NCBI GenBank assembly: GCA_023105745.1
Contig: JALGQZ010000015.1
Location: forward strand, 22,177,499 to 22,241,498
Length of the DNA: 64,000 bases
From: Austropuccinia psidii
Lineage: Eukaryota > Basidiomycota > Pucciniomycetes > Pucciniales > Sphaerophragmiaceae
Direction of reading: 5' to 3'
Of the stretch, positions 9,361 to 18,609 are shown in pieces. The notes under the pieces are model-generated. The model saw nothing but the letters and a program-made list of their open reading frames with translations. It was not told the origin of the DNA and made no database searches. Both the position numbers and the translations under genes were made by a program. Position 1 is the stretch's first letter; every line of letters begins with the position of its first letter.

Positions 9361-12300
9361 CAAACTCTTGAGGCATTTGGGCCAGGCTTGTCTGGATACA
9401 AAGTGTGAAAGTCCTTGACAAGGTCTGGGGAGTTGGTAAGGTTGGAAGCTGGTTCCCAAGTTGTTCTTTCTGGGTCTTCATTGAATCCTTTCCACTCCAC
9501 TAAATACCATAATGAACCTCTCTTGAGTTTTGAGTCCAGAACCTGAGCCACTTCCCATTCTTCTTGCTCTTTCACTATTACTGGAGGTGGTGGCAATTGG
9601 TGTCGATTTGGGATAGTTGATTGCTTTACTGGTTCTAACAAAGACACATGGAAAACAGGGTGAACTGACTTCCATTGTTGAGGCAACTTGAGGTGATATG
9701 CATGGCTGCCAATCTTCTTCAGAACTTCAAAAGGTCCCAACCATCTTTCTGAGAGCTTCTTGGTGGGTCTTGTTGTCTTGATGTTCTTGGAGGCTAGCCA
9801 TACTTTGTCCCCAGGTTGGAAATCAGGTGGAATTGCTCTATTTCTATCTGCATACTTCTTGAATCTTCTTATTGCTGACTCTAATTCTTCTTTGACAACT
9901 TGCTGTGCTGATTGGAGTTTTGTTGATAACTTTCCAGCAGGTGAATCTTGAGAAACATGGATTGAGTCAAAGCTGGGATTTCTTCCATAAATGGTGAAAA
10001 AAGGTGATTGCTTTGTGGATGAATGTTCTGCATTATTATAGGCAAATTCAGCCAGAGGGAGCCAGGTGTGCCAGTCATCTTGATGGTAACTGACATACAT
10101 CCGAAGATACTGTTCTAGAATCTGATTTACCCTCTCTGTCTGTCCATCTGTTTCAGGGTGAAATGCAGTTGAAAGATCTCTTGATATCTTGAGCTGCTGA
10201 CATAACTGGGTCCAGAATGATGAAACAAATAAAGAACCTCTATCACTAACAATACTGATTGGAAGACCATGTTTGGAAAAGACATGATTAATGAATATTT
10301 GAGCTAAGTCCAAAGCAGTGATTGTTGAATAAGTTGGAATAAATATTGCCATTTTTGAAAATCTGTCTACAACTACTAAAATTGAATCAAAGTTGCTTGA
10401 CAAGGGCAATTGAGTGATAAAGTCCATTGATAAAGAATTCCAAGGACCAAATGGAATTTGAAGAGGCTTGAGTAATCCAAACTTCTTATGGTGGATGTTC
10501 TTGTTTCTTGAACATTGCTGACATGAGGACACATAGTCCTTGATGATTTGATTCATGCCAGCCCAATAAAAATCCCTCTTGATGAGCTTGAGGGTCTTCT
10601 CCTGGCCAGGATGGCCAGCCAACGGTGAGTCATGACGCCTTTGAAGAATGTCCAATTGAACTTCATGATTGCTTGGAATGACTACTCTATCTTTGAACAA
10701 TAATAATTTTGCTTGAGGTTCAAGAGAATAGTCTGGGACTGATTCTCCTCTTGCTAATTTCTTGAGGATCTCCTTATAGTCTTTGTCTTGCCATACTTGT
10801 CTTTGGATCTGATCAACTAAAACTGAAGACATTTCAACTTTTATGGAAAAGAATCTTGACTCTTGAATTTCATTCTGCTTGAGAAATTGATGAAAGTTTT
10901 GAGGATTCTTGCTGATGAAATCCACCCCCCTCTCTGGGTACACGTCGTCCCGACGTGACAAGGCATCTGGTAAAGTGGCCAGCCTGCCTGGGCGGTAAGT
11001 GATAACAAAGTGAAATTCAGACAAAAATTCAGCCCAACGGGCTTGACGGCGAGTAAGGACTTTAGAGGACATAAAATATTGGAGAGAACAATGGTCTGTC
11101 AAGACCTCAAAAGAATCAGAAAGAGAAAGGAGAAAGGCCCTCCAGCGCTTGAGAGCCCAAACTATGCCAAGGAGTTCCTTGTCATGAATTTCATAGTTGA
11201 GTTCAGCTGGTAAGAGCTTGCGACTATCAAATGCAATGGGATGCTTTCCTGAGTCATTCACCTGACTCAGTACAGCACCCAAGGCATAATCAGAGGCATC
11301 AGTCTCTACAATAGTTGGGAGAGAAGGATTAAAGTGAGAGAGAATAGGAGCAGTGGTGAAAGCTTCTTTGAGTATCTGAAACTGGCTAAGAGCTTCCTCA
11401 TTGAAGGTGAAGGGAGAATCTTTTTTGAGAAGGGAAGTGAGAGAAGAGATTTTTTTGGAATAATTTTTAATGAAACGACGATAAAAGTTGGCAAAGCCAA
11501 GAAAAGATTGGAGGGGCTTGATGTTCTTGGGCTGAGGCCAATTGAGTATTTGTTGAACTTTTGAAGAATCCATCTTGAGGCCATCACTTGAAACAACATA
11601 GCCCAAGTATTCCACACTTGAGGCATGGAATACACACTTGGAGGCTTTAGCAAACAAATTATTGTCTCTCAGTCTTTGGAGAACAGAGGCCACTTGTTTA
11701 ACATGTTCATCCAAAGAGCTAGAGAAGACCATAATATCATCTAAGTACACTACAACAAAAATATCCAAATAATCTGCAAAGATATCATTCACAAGATTTT
11801 GGAATGAAGCTGGAGCATTGGTTAAGCCAAATGGCATAACCAAATACTCATAACTGCCATATTTGGTTCTAAAGGCAGTTAAATGCTCATCCCCCTCTTT
11901 AATTCTCAGGAGATTATAAGCACCACGCAGATCTATCTTGGAGAAGATAGTAGCACCGTTAAAGACGGTAAGAAGCTGATTCATTGGAGGAACAGGATAC
12001 CTGTTCTTCCTAGTGACAGCATTAAGTTTGCGGTAGTCAACACACAAACGAAGACCACCATCCTTTTTCTTAACAAAAAGGACAGGTGCTCCTGTTGAGG
12101 AGGAGCTTGGTCTGATGAAACCCTTCTCTACATTCTCTGAAATGTAGGCCCGCAGTGTTTCTGACTCATTCTTTGATAGAGAGTAGATAACACCAACTGG
12201 AGGTAGAAGACCCTCCAGTTCGATATGATGATCACAGGCACGGTGTGGAGGAAGTTTCTCTGCTTTCACTTTGGAGAATACATCCAAATATTTGTGATAA

Positions 12301-13082
12301 ACAGGAGGGACTACCTTCAGCACAGTTTCAATCTCTTCTGGCTCTTCCTCCTCATCCCACTGCTCCTCCAGGGAGGCATGAAAAGATAAAGGAGGAAGGT
12401 CCATATCCCCTTGAAAGAGATTAAGTGAAGATATAGCAACATCTTCTCCAACATCTTTTATCTCTTTGAAGACTTCATCTCTTAATGGAAGTAATGACTG
12501 AGAGGGAAAAGTGGAGGGGTTATGGACAGAAGGAGGAAAGGAAGGTGTCTTAAGTTCACCAACCAGAGCAACACTGCTGACAGCAGTGGATAAGTCATTA
12601 CTAGTAGAAGAAATAATACCACTAGAATCCTTATGACTAGAATCATAGGTGATCAATCCATTTTTCCAATCAATAATGGGATTAAAATGGTAAAGAAAAT
12701 CATAGCCCAATATTAGGTCTTCTCCCTTGGGTGAATCTATGATAAAGAAATCCCATTCAAAGCTTGGGAAGGAAGGTAAATCAACAACCCACTTGGTATA
12801 ATGGGTGATGAACAGGGAAGTGGATTCACTGGAATCCAGAATGAAAAGAGGAATCTTTTCAGGGAGCTCTGACATGGTCAATGAGTACTTGAGAACAAAA
12901 TTCTTTGCAATAAAAGAGTTTGTAGCACCAGAATCAATGAGAATACTATAAAAAATATCAGAGATTGAAGAAAAAATAAGAAATTTTAAAGATTTCTTGA
13001 CACTAGTATTCAGAGTGCACAATTGTGCTCTTGAAGGAAATAAGTGAGAACCATTGAACACATCATGATTCCCACTCAGGCT
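9360..13082 (-). CDS. pol: Chromo-1 Pol polyprotein with chromodomain (made by -1 frameshift)
   Basis: About 1240 residues; positions here count from the GTG codon at 13061. Aspartic protease: IDSGATNSF with Asp43. Reverse transcriptase: VYLDD at 438-442. RNase H: Asp588, Glu629, Asp656 and Asp699. Integrase: zinc finger His810, His817, Cys847, Cys850, then catalytic Asp880, Asp940 and Glu976 (35 residues between the last two, DD35E). A GPF motif lies near 1109-1111. The C-terminal chromodomain at about 1168-1220 has aromatic residues Tyr1186, Trp1190 and Trp1202. There is no ATG at the front. The frame is open back into the end of gag and lies -1 to it, and a GGGAAAA slippery site sits at 13082-13088, so Pol is probably made as a Gag-Pol fusion. 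No disabling change is seen. Confidence 0.95.
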   Translation of the reverse strand, partial: SLSGNHDVFNGSHLFPSRAQLCTLNTSVKKSLKFLIFSSISDIFYSILIDSGATNSFIAKNFVLKYSLTMSELPEKIPLFILDSSESTSLFITHYTKWVVDLPSFPSFEWDFFIIDSPKGEDLILGYDFLYHFNPIIDWKNGLITYDSSHKDSSGIISSTSNDLSTAVSSVALVGELKTPSFPPSVHNPSTFPSQSLLPLRDEVFKEIKDVGEDVAISSLNLFQGDMDLPPLSFHASLEEQWDEEEEPEEIETVLKVVPPVYHKYLDVFSKVKAEKLPPHRACDHHIELEGLLPPVGVIYSLSKNESETLRAYISENVEKGFIRPSSSSTGAPVLFVKKKDGGLRLCVDYRKLNAVTRKNRYPVPPMNQLLTVFNGATIFSKIDLRGAYNLLRIKEGDEHLTAFRTKYGSYEYLVMPFGLTNAPASFQNLVNDIFADYLDIFVVVYLDDIMVFSSSLDEHVKQVASVLQRLRDNNLFAKASKCVFHASSVEYLGYVVSSDGLKMDSSKVQQILNWPQPKNIKPLQSFLGFANFYRRFIKNYSKKISSLTSLLKKDSPFTFNEEALSQFQILKEAFTTAPILSHFNPSLPTIVETDASDYALGAVLSQVNDSGKHPIAFDSRKLLPAELNYEIHDKELLGIVWALKRWRAFLLSLSDSFEVLTDHCSLQYFMSSKVLTRRQARWAEFLSEFHFVITYRPGRLATLPDALSRRDDVYPERGVDFISKNPQNFHQFLKQNEIQESRFFSIKVEMSSVLVDQIQRQVWQDKDYKEILKKLARGESVPDYSLEPQAKLLLFKDRVVIPSNHEVQLDILQRRHDSPLAGHPGQEKTLKLIKRDFYWAGMNQIIKDYVSSCQQCSRNKNIHHKKFGLLKPLQIPFGPWNSLSMDFITQLPLSSNFDSILVVVDRFSKMAIFIPTYSTITALDLAQIFINHVFSKHGLPISIVSDRGSLFVSSFWTQLCQQLKISRDLSTAFHPETDGQTERVNQILEQYLRMYVSYHQDDWHTWLPLAEFAYNNAEHSSTKQSPFFTIYGRNPSFDSIHVSQDSPAGKLSTKLQSAQQVVKEELESAIRRFKKYADRNRAIPPDFQPGDKVWLASKNIKTTRPTKKLSERWLGPFEVLKKIGSHAYHLKLPQQWKSVHPVFHVSLLEPVKQSTIPNRHQLPPPPVIVKEQEEWEVAQVLDSKLKRGSLWYLVEWKGFNEDPERTTWEPASNLTNSPDLVKDFHTLYPDKPGPNASRV

Positions 13083-13088
13083 TTTCCC
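13044..13088 (-). promoter_or_regulatory. Candidate -1 ribosomal frameshift signal (gag to pol)
   Basis: The heptamer GGGAAAA (13088-13082) reads G GGA AAA in the gag frame, the canonical X XXY YYZ form. Three bases later comes the gag TGA (13078-13076). Six bases after the heptamer, GTGGGAA (13075-13069) can pair with TTCTCAC (13050-13044): seven base pairs, one of them G-U, with an 18-nt loop. A -1 shift puts ribosomes into the open pol frame with no intervening stop. Confidence 0.75.
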
Positions 13089-14434
13089 TGCTTGCTAGGG
13101 AAGCCTTTTGATGACCCTTGCCTATTCTCAGGCCTCTTGAAGCATTTTTCAAATGGGTGTTTACCACCACAATAATTGCACAAGCCTTCCTTAATCCTCC
13201 TCTCCTTTTCAGAACCAATTAATTTGTTGTCCTTATTGAGGAGAGCAGCATGAGGCTTGTCTTTGGACACTTGAAAATTCTTCCCCTTCTTCTTCTTCTT
13301 ATGATAAGGCTTCTTTGATGATGAACTTTGAGGAGGCTTGGAGGAGTTGGATCCACTGATTGGAGGCTTCTTCTCTTGATGACTGCCCTTTTCCTTCTGC
13401 CTCTCATGGTACCTGGTATCTAATTCCAAGGTGATATCCATGAGTTCTTGAAGACTATCAAAAGTTCCAGGGTGAGAAGCCAATTGGTCCAACAATCTTG
13501 ATGCCAAGCCTCTTCTATACACATGAATATAGGCCCTTTCCCCCCAGTCTCCAATTCTTGACATTAAACTTCTGAAATCAGCTATGTACAAGGAAACTTG
13601 ACCACTTTCCCTCATCCTCAAATTGTCCAACTCTTGTTCAGCTTTTCTGACTTCATTTGGATCACCAAACAGAGTGAATAACTGGGTTTCAAACAACTGC
13701 CAGTTATTGAGGAGGTAAGAAGGGTCTTCATTGGAGATATTTGAGAGGTAAGGTTCAATCCATTTGCCAGCTCTACCAGTAAGAAAAGAAGTTGAATAAA
13801 GCACCTTCTTCCTGTCAGAGAAAAAGTTTGCTGGGTCATTATGAAAGATTAATTGACAGGATTGAATGAATCCTCTCAATTTATGAGCTTTAGTACCATC
13901 AAAAGAATCAGGTGCCTTCATTGATGGAGTCTTGAATGCAGGGACTTTTGAAGTGTCCCTTGGGGCAACTGCTTGAGTGAGTTGTCCCATAAACTGAGTC
14001 ATTTGCTCCATCATCTTGAGGAAATTTGGTTCAGCTTGAGAGACAGAAGGTTGATTAGAAAGGGCTAGATTTGGAGCCTCAGGAGCTTCAGAAGCACCTG
14101 CCAAGGCAGCTGCCACTTCAGTCTCCTCAGATTCTTCCTCTTCCACAGACTCCTCCCCCTCCTCATCTTCAGCTTCCCCCAATCTACTTCTAGGCCCTTG
14201 AGGAATGCTTGGATAGCCACCCAATAGTCCAGAGAATGACCTTGATCTTCTAGACTTCACACCTCCTCTTCTGGAGGGTGCTGCTCCTTCCATTGGTGGT
14301 CCTCTGTCCAAATTTGCACTCAGTTGATGAACTGATGGTGTGCGGTCAAGAGGAGCCCTTGGTGTAGGAGTGAGAACAGCTTGATGTCTCTGGGATCTTG
14401 TATTCTTGGCTGGTGGGCTATGCTGAACTGGCAT
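13076..14434 (-). CDS. gag: Chromo-1 Gag
   Basis: 452-residue Gag from the start reading MPVQHSPPAKNTRS. The frame is open a further 21 codons upstream, but the MPVQ start suits the basic N-terminus and needs no leader. The order is: basic Ser/Pro-rich N-terminus; an acidic stretch (EDEEGEESVEEEES); a retrotransposon gag domain with SFLTGRAGKWIEPYLS and LFGDPNEVRKAEQEL; a Lys/Ser-rich linker; and one zinc knuckle near the C-terminus, CNYCGGKHPFEKC. The knuckle spacing is CX2CX3HX4C, one residue short of the usual CX2CX4HX4C. Gag would form the virus-like particle and bind genomic RNA (family knowledge). It ends with TGA at 13076-13078, just after the frameshift site. Confidence 0.93.
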   Translation of the reverse strand: MPVQHSPPAKNTRSQRHQAVLTPTPRAPLDRTPSVHQLSANLDRGPPMEGAAPSRRGGVKSRRSRSFSGLLGGYPSIPQGPRSRLGEAEDEEGEESVEEEESEETEVAAALAGASEAPEAPNLALSNQPSVSQAEPNFLKMMEQMTQFMGQLTQAVAPRDTSKVPAFKTPSMKAPDSFDGTKAHKLRGFIQSCQLIFHNDPANFFSDRKKVLYSTSFLTGRAGKWIEPYLSNISNEDPSYLLNNWQLFETQLFTLFGDPNEVRKAEQELDNLRMRESGQVSLYIADFRSLMSRIGDWGERAYIHVYRRGLASRLLDQLASHPGTFDSLQELMDITLELDTRYHERQKEKGSHQEKKPPISGSNSSKPPQSSSSKKPYHKKKKKGKNFQVSKDKPHAALLNKDNKLIGSEKERRIKEGLCNYCGGKHPFEKCFKRPENRQGSSKGFPSKQGKA

Positions 14435-15152
14435 TATGAAAGAAGAATGAATAAAACTTGATGATACTTTGAATAAATTAAAGCTTGACCAAAACAATGA
14501 AATGAGAATCTTGATGAACTTGAGAAATTAATCAATAGTCTTGAAGTGAATCAATATGAATAAATCTTGAAGAGTGAAGATGACAAAGTCAAATTCTTAT
14601 GAATAATCAATTTCAATCAATAAGTCAAATCAAGTCAATCAAAATCAAATCAATTAAGTCTTGAGGAATTCAATCAATATCTTCAAAAATCAATTCAATT
14701 AAATCAAATCTTGAGGATAAATCAGCTTTCTTGAGGAATCAAATCAAGTCAATCAAATCAAATCAATCAAAATTCAATCAATATCTTGAGGTGAAGTCAA
14801 TGTCTTGAACAATCAATCAATCAATCAATAATCTTGAGAAATTTCAATCAAAACCACTGAATACCCCAAATCAAATAACCCTGAATGATGAATCAATTAA
14901 CCCAACTAATTCCAAGCAATAAAACCTGAATAAACCTGAATTCAAACAAAAGAGAGATGAAGATGATAGAGAATAAAGTGAATTGGTCAGCAGAATAGAG
15001 AAATTAGAAAGAATAAATTTTCATGAGAATGAAATGAGAGAGATGAAAATTGATGAAAATCATAAAATCATTAAAGTTCATAATCATTAAAAGATCATAA
15101 TAGAAGAATGAGAGAAATGAATAAAATGAATGAAAAGAAAGAAGCAATTATG
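14435..15152 (-). other. Chromo-1 5' leader, AT-rich with AATCAA-type repeats
   Basis: About 720 bases between the primer site and gag. The part near 14590-14880 is dense in degenerate AATCAA/TTGATT and CTTGA units. No coding frame is apparent. It probably carries packaging signals, but none can be pointed to. Confidence 0.6.
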
Positions 15153-15166
15153 AGTTAATTAAAATA
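15153..15166 (-). promoter_or_regulatory. Candidate self-priming site of Chromo-1
   Basis: TATTTTAATTAACT on the minus strand, one base after the 5' LTR. It is exactly complementary over 14 nt to AGTTAATTAAAATA inside the LTR (15539-15526 and 7225-7212). Unlike the gypsy elements nearby, no tRNA-like TGG site is present. In Tf1/sushi elements the mRNA 5' end pairs with such a site to prime reverse transcription; this assignment follows that model. Confidence 0.65.
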
Positions 15167-15167
15167 A

Positions 15168-15925
15168 TGTCACAGGGGCTCTTCTAAAATGAAGAGGGCC
15201 TGGCACTCAGTGAACAGACTTACTTATGGAGGGCTCAAAAGGAAATACTCAAATGATGAGAGTAATGGAGTAAGAGGATAAATTCCTAGTCATAAAATAA
15301 TAAGTATAAAAGATAAGAGAGACAAAGCAAAAGCAATAATAAAGAGCCAACCACAAATAATCTTGAGTCACTGTTTCAACCTGTTCAGAAAAGAGAAAAG
15401 GATTAATAAAGGATATGGCCACCAGGACTCTACTGAACAGGTGAGGGAAGGCAAAGACTAACTTAATAAATAATAAAATAATATTCCAAAAGTGAGAATA
15501 AAATAATATTAAATAATAAATCAACTATTTTAATTAACTGGGGGAAAAGCCCCCAGGTGGGTGAAGAGGGGCTGGTATATGTGAGAAATGCCAGCCTTGG
15601 AGTTTGAGTGTTGAGATACTGGCCTGTATGCTGGAAGAAGTTGGATGTGGGATTGAATCCTGTATTGGTGAATCCAATACAGGTTATACAGTCAATACAG
15701 GTATTTGCGCCTGTATTGATTACAGGACTGTATTTGGTGAATCCTGTATTTGAGTCTTGCCTGTATGGGACTGTATTGAGGTATGAAAACTGTATTGAGG
15801 TATGAAAGCTGTATTGGGTGAATTATTGAATGAAACCCCCTTGCTGATTGGGTTCTGAAGGGTATCCATGATATAATGATTTGCTGATGATGATTGGAAA
15901 TGCCCCTGCCTCCTTGGCTGTGACA
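15168..15925 (-). repeat. Chromo-1 5' LTR (758 bp)
   Basis: Same boundaries and length as the 3' LTR, with two differences by eye. It contains the TATA-like box, hairpin and primer-complementary sequence described separately. A 91-codon hydrophobic open frame inside both LTRs is probably chance. Confidence 0.97.
15526..15581 (-). promoter_or_regulatory. Chromo-1 LTR core: TATA-like box, hairpin and primer-complementary sequence
   Basis: On the minus strand a CATATA box (15581-15576) is followed by the inverted repeat CTGGGGG/CCCCCAG (15556-15538) and then AGTTAATTAAAATA (15539-15526). The last lies about 37 bases below the box, a credible transcription start zone. Chromo-2 keeps the same order near 50207-50262 (CATATATAAC, GGGGGGTTTTACCCC, AGTTAGTTAATAT), which supports a functional arrangement. 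Confidence 0.6.
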
Positions 15926-15930
15926 GGGCT
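15926..15930. repeat. Target-site duplication of Chromo-1 (gggct)
   Basis: Matches 6849-6853. Confidence 0.9.
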
Positions 15931-16279
15931 ATAATGGTATTTACTGAAGTAAAAGTGCTATCCAAAAATGGTTATTACCATTGGATAGCTCTCATTGAGA
16001 GATTTAATAAAACTAAAATTTTGATTGTGGTTGGATTAAATACTCATAGGCTCAATGAGAGGTGAAAATATGGTTTTTACTTATTTTATTTTAGCTTTAA
16101 GTGATTGTATCTCTGTTGTTTCTTATATTATTTGGATAATGTTTTCATATTACTTTTTGGGTGCTGTCCCACTTTATATTTATTCCTGTATGGAAAATAT
16201 TTCGTAAATACTGGCTATACCATTATTTATGGTATTTTGAATGTCAAGCTGGTGCTCTTTTTGGAGTCCCAGGCTGACA
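15931..16279 (-). repeat. C2 3' LTR, outer part (LTR start)
   Basis: Ends, read on the minus strand, with TGTCAGCCTGGGACTCC, the start of a Gypsy-C-type LTR. It is directly preceded by a polypurine tract (minus-strand TTTTTTGGAGGGAGTATA), so it is the 3' LTR of a minus-strand element. The remainder lies at 5818-6848 across Chromo-1. Confidence 0.85.
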
Positions 16280-18609
16280 TATACTCCCTCCAAAAAAGGA
16301 TCATCATTGATGAGAGTCTTTTTTCCTCATGGAGGCTCTTAATTGTTTAAAATGGAAAAATTTATACGTAATATTCACAAGTTTTACCCACTTGTCTTTG
16401 TCTGGTGGTTTATTCTTTTTTTATCAGATATCATCTATAGGAATATATTTTCATTTTATTGGGGTTGTAAGTTTCTTTCTTGTTATTACCCAATTTTCAA
16501 GTAACTCTCTGTAGAATTATGTATTCTCATTACATATATTCTGTAATACTCTGTACCTACTGATAATCCATCAATCTTAGAGGTTTCAAGTACCACAAAT
16601 TCAATCTGTAATATGATATTTCTCTTGTGTGTGGTATTATGTGGACTTGTCCAATTATTCAAACTGAATTAATTTTCGCTGAAGCACTCAGAAAGATTTA
16701 GTAGCTTTAGTGTCTTTTTCTATGGGTAGCTTAAGTCTTCCTTTGCTATAATGTGACTTATAGGGTGAACTATTTCCAATTGATGTCTTTTTTCTTACAT
16801 CTTGTATGACATTTGCTATGTCATCAATTCTTCTTATGCTGATGCATCTGCACTTTACTGCATGCCTTAAGTCTCCCAGAAGCGTTTTCAGACGCTTGTG
16901 ATTTTTCATCTATATTGTTATTTCTGGATCAATAAATTTAAGTATTTTGATTTGTTTAACCAACCATTCATTAGGTTATTTCTCTTTAGAGTATCTGTCT
17001 CTCTCAAAAGAGACATATTTTTTCCAAATAAAAGTACCAATACTTCAGTTTTGAATTATTTGGGTTTTCCACCATTTTCAGATTTTCTTCCATGTATTGG
17101 TTTCATTTCAGTGTACCATATGTTTTCAGTGCCTCTGAATGCAGCTTTGAGTCTTCTCGTGATCCAGTAGTTTGGTATATTAGGGAATTCAAAAAAGTCT
17201 ATCAATATAGTCCTTGAGTTCCATGTGATCATATTGTTTCTCAGAGTAAGTGAGGATTTCACCATAAGATGATAGGTTGATCACCTTGTCTTGTGTGAGG
17301 GAAGAAATTTCCTTCTTGTTCCTATTTCTCATACAGGTAATCAATGTCTTTTCCAAAGTTGTCCTGCTGTTTCTGGACATTTCTTAAGTCCCCCTTCATA
17401 GTCTGCTGTTCCTCTAGTATTTAGTTCTACTTTCTATTTGTTTTTTCAAACTCTGCCCCAAATTTTTTGCTAAACTTTCCTGTAAGTCTTTGATGAATTT
17501 ATCTTGGGAGATAATTTCATTCATTTATTGTTTTCATTTCTGAACTAACTGCTTGTACATGATGATATGTCCTTTCTATGAATTCTCCAATGTTGGAAAA
17601 TCTGAAACTACTATGTCTGGAAATCTTGGTTTCAAAATTCTGAGAGGGAATTTTATCATCAATAGGAATAAGCTGATACTCAATTTATTCTGAGCTATAA
17701 ACAATATTGGAAGGTACAGTGAATTTTTTGGTTTTGGGTACCTCCTGGAATAATTCTAAAGAAGGATGTGATTATTGCTTCTCTTTTCTGAAAAAGTCTG
17801 GCTTTTTATTTGGGGCCATTTCCTTTCCTGGAACTACAAGGGATGACTGGAGAGTCCTGAAAAAATTGTCCTTTGCATTTTAGATCCTGTAGCTTTTGGA
17901 CTGTTTTGGGGAATAGAGAATTTATCCCTCCATGCCTTTCTTTAACTGAATCAGATTGGGCTCTTCCACATGTCACAAATTCTCTATTTCTTCGATTTCT
18001 GCCTTATGTGTTATTATTCATGTTTCTCTCTATGTTAAAAGTATGAAATTTCGCCGTTGAGATTACAACTTTTTATCTCTATCAGAAGATTTTGGTAAGT
18101 CAGTTGATTGACTAAGAATTTCTGCCTTTTTTTCAATTTTGGCCCATTATGCTGCCATGGTGAACATTTTGTTGTCCATACTCCAAGTGAACAACTATTT
18201 CAGGAGTAGATGCATCTGAGTGAATGTTCCTGCATATGTCCAATTTCTTGGTTGGACTTGGTTGAATTTTGTTGGGAATGGGACTTTGGGAAGGAATTCC
18301 CTGATGGTAAGTCCCTTTCTCGTCGTTTGATCCAGCAGGTGGTTGTCTTATTCCTCTTCTATTTCTTCCTTGCCAAATTTCTGGCTTATTTCTTGGGTAT
18401 TCAAGACCTCTGAGAAATGGTGGTGCCATTTTAAAAAATGACAAAAGACAAAAAACACTGTATTTCTTAAGGTTTTTTTTACCTTCAAAAGGTAATTGGA
18501 CATATTTCTGCTTTATAATTTTTGGTGATTTTTCTTTAGATCTGATAAAGCTGTCAATCACTATTATATTGTTGTCAAGCTTTCTTGTTGATTCAACCTG
18601 TTTGTTCAA
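16280..18609 (-). pseudogene. gag: C2 internal remnant: broken ORF1/gag, pol deleted
   Basis: A gag related to Gypsy-C is readable in pieces. 17056-17265 matches the PDYWITARLNTAFKGH region (here PNYWITRRLKAAFRGT). 16688-16909 matches the LDDIANTLQDIRKRTNIGK region (here IDDIANVIQDVRKKTSIG). Further upstream, 18133-18609 holds the ORF1/gag overlap zone. There the ORF1 frame keeps LLK, WSMDNK and a following WA, as in Gypsy-C at 61406-61636. Between 16340 and 16690 the sequence jumps from the pol tail/LTR boundary to gag, so essentially all of pol is deleted. Stops and shifts are frequent. Confidence 0.75.

Larger units (their letters stand above)
6854..15925 (-). mobile_element. Chromo-1: complete Ty3/gypsy chromovirus
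   Basis: 9072-bp element with two 758-bp LTRs, gag, pol with a C-terminal chromodomain, a polypurine tract and a perfect 5-bp duplication. By eye the LTRs differ at only two positions (t/g near 6953 against 15267, and c/t near 7047 against 15361). No stop or frameshift interrupts gag or pol, and every catalytic residue checked is present. This is the youngest insertion here and possibly competent. It sits in the 3' LTR of C2. Chromodomains in this lineage direct integration toward marked chromatin; that role is family knowledge, not shown here. Confidence 0.95.

Noticed and set aside
13059..13061. GTG as the start codon of Chromo-1 Pol
   Set aside because: The frame is open further upstream into gag and a -1 slippery site is present; a GTG start is unlikely in a fungus.
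14590..14880. AATCAA-rich leader as a satellite or regulatory array
   Set aside because: Units are degenerate and without fixed period; listed only as low-complexity leader.
16105..16514. Plus-strand membrane-like open frames
   Set aside because: They lie antisense to the C2 LTR and pol/gag remnant in AT-rich DNA, where Phe/Leu/Ile-rich frames arise by chance.
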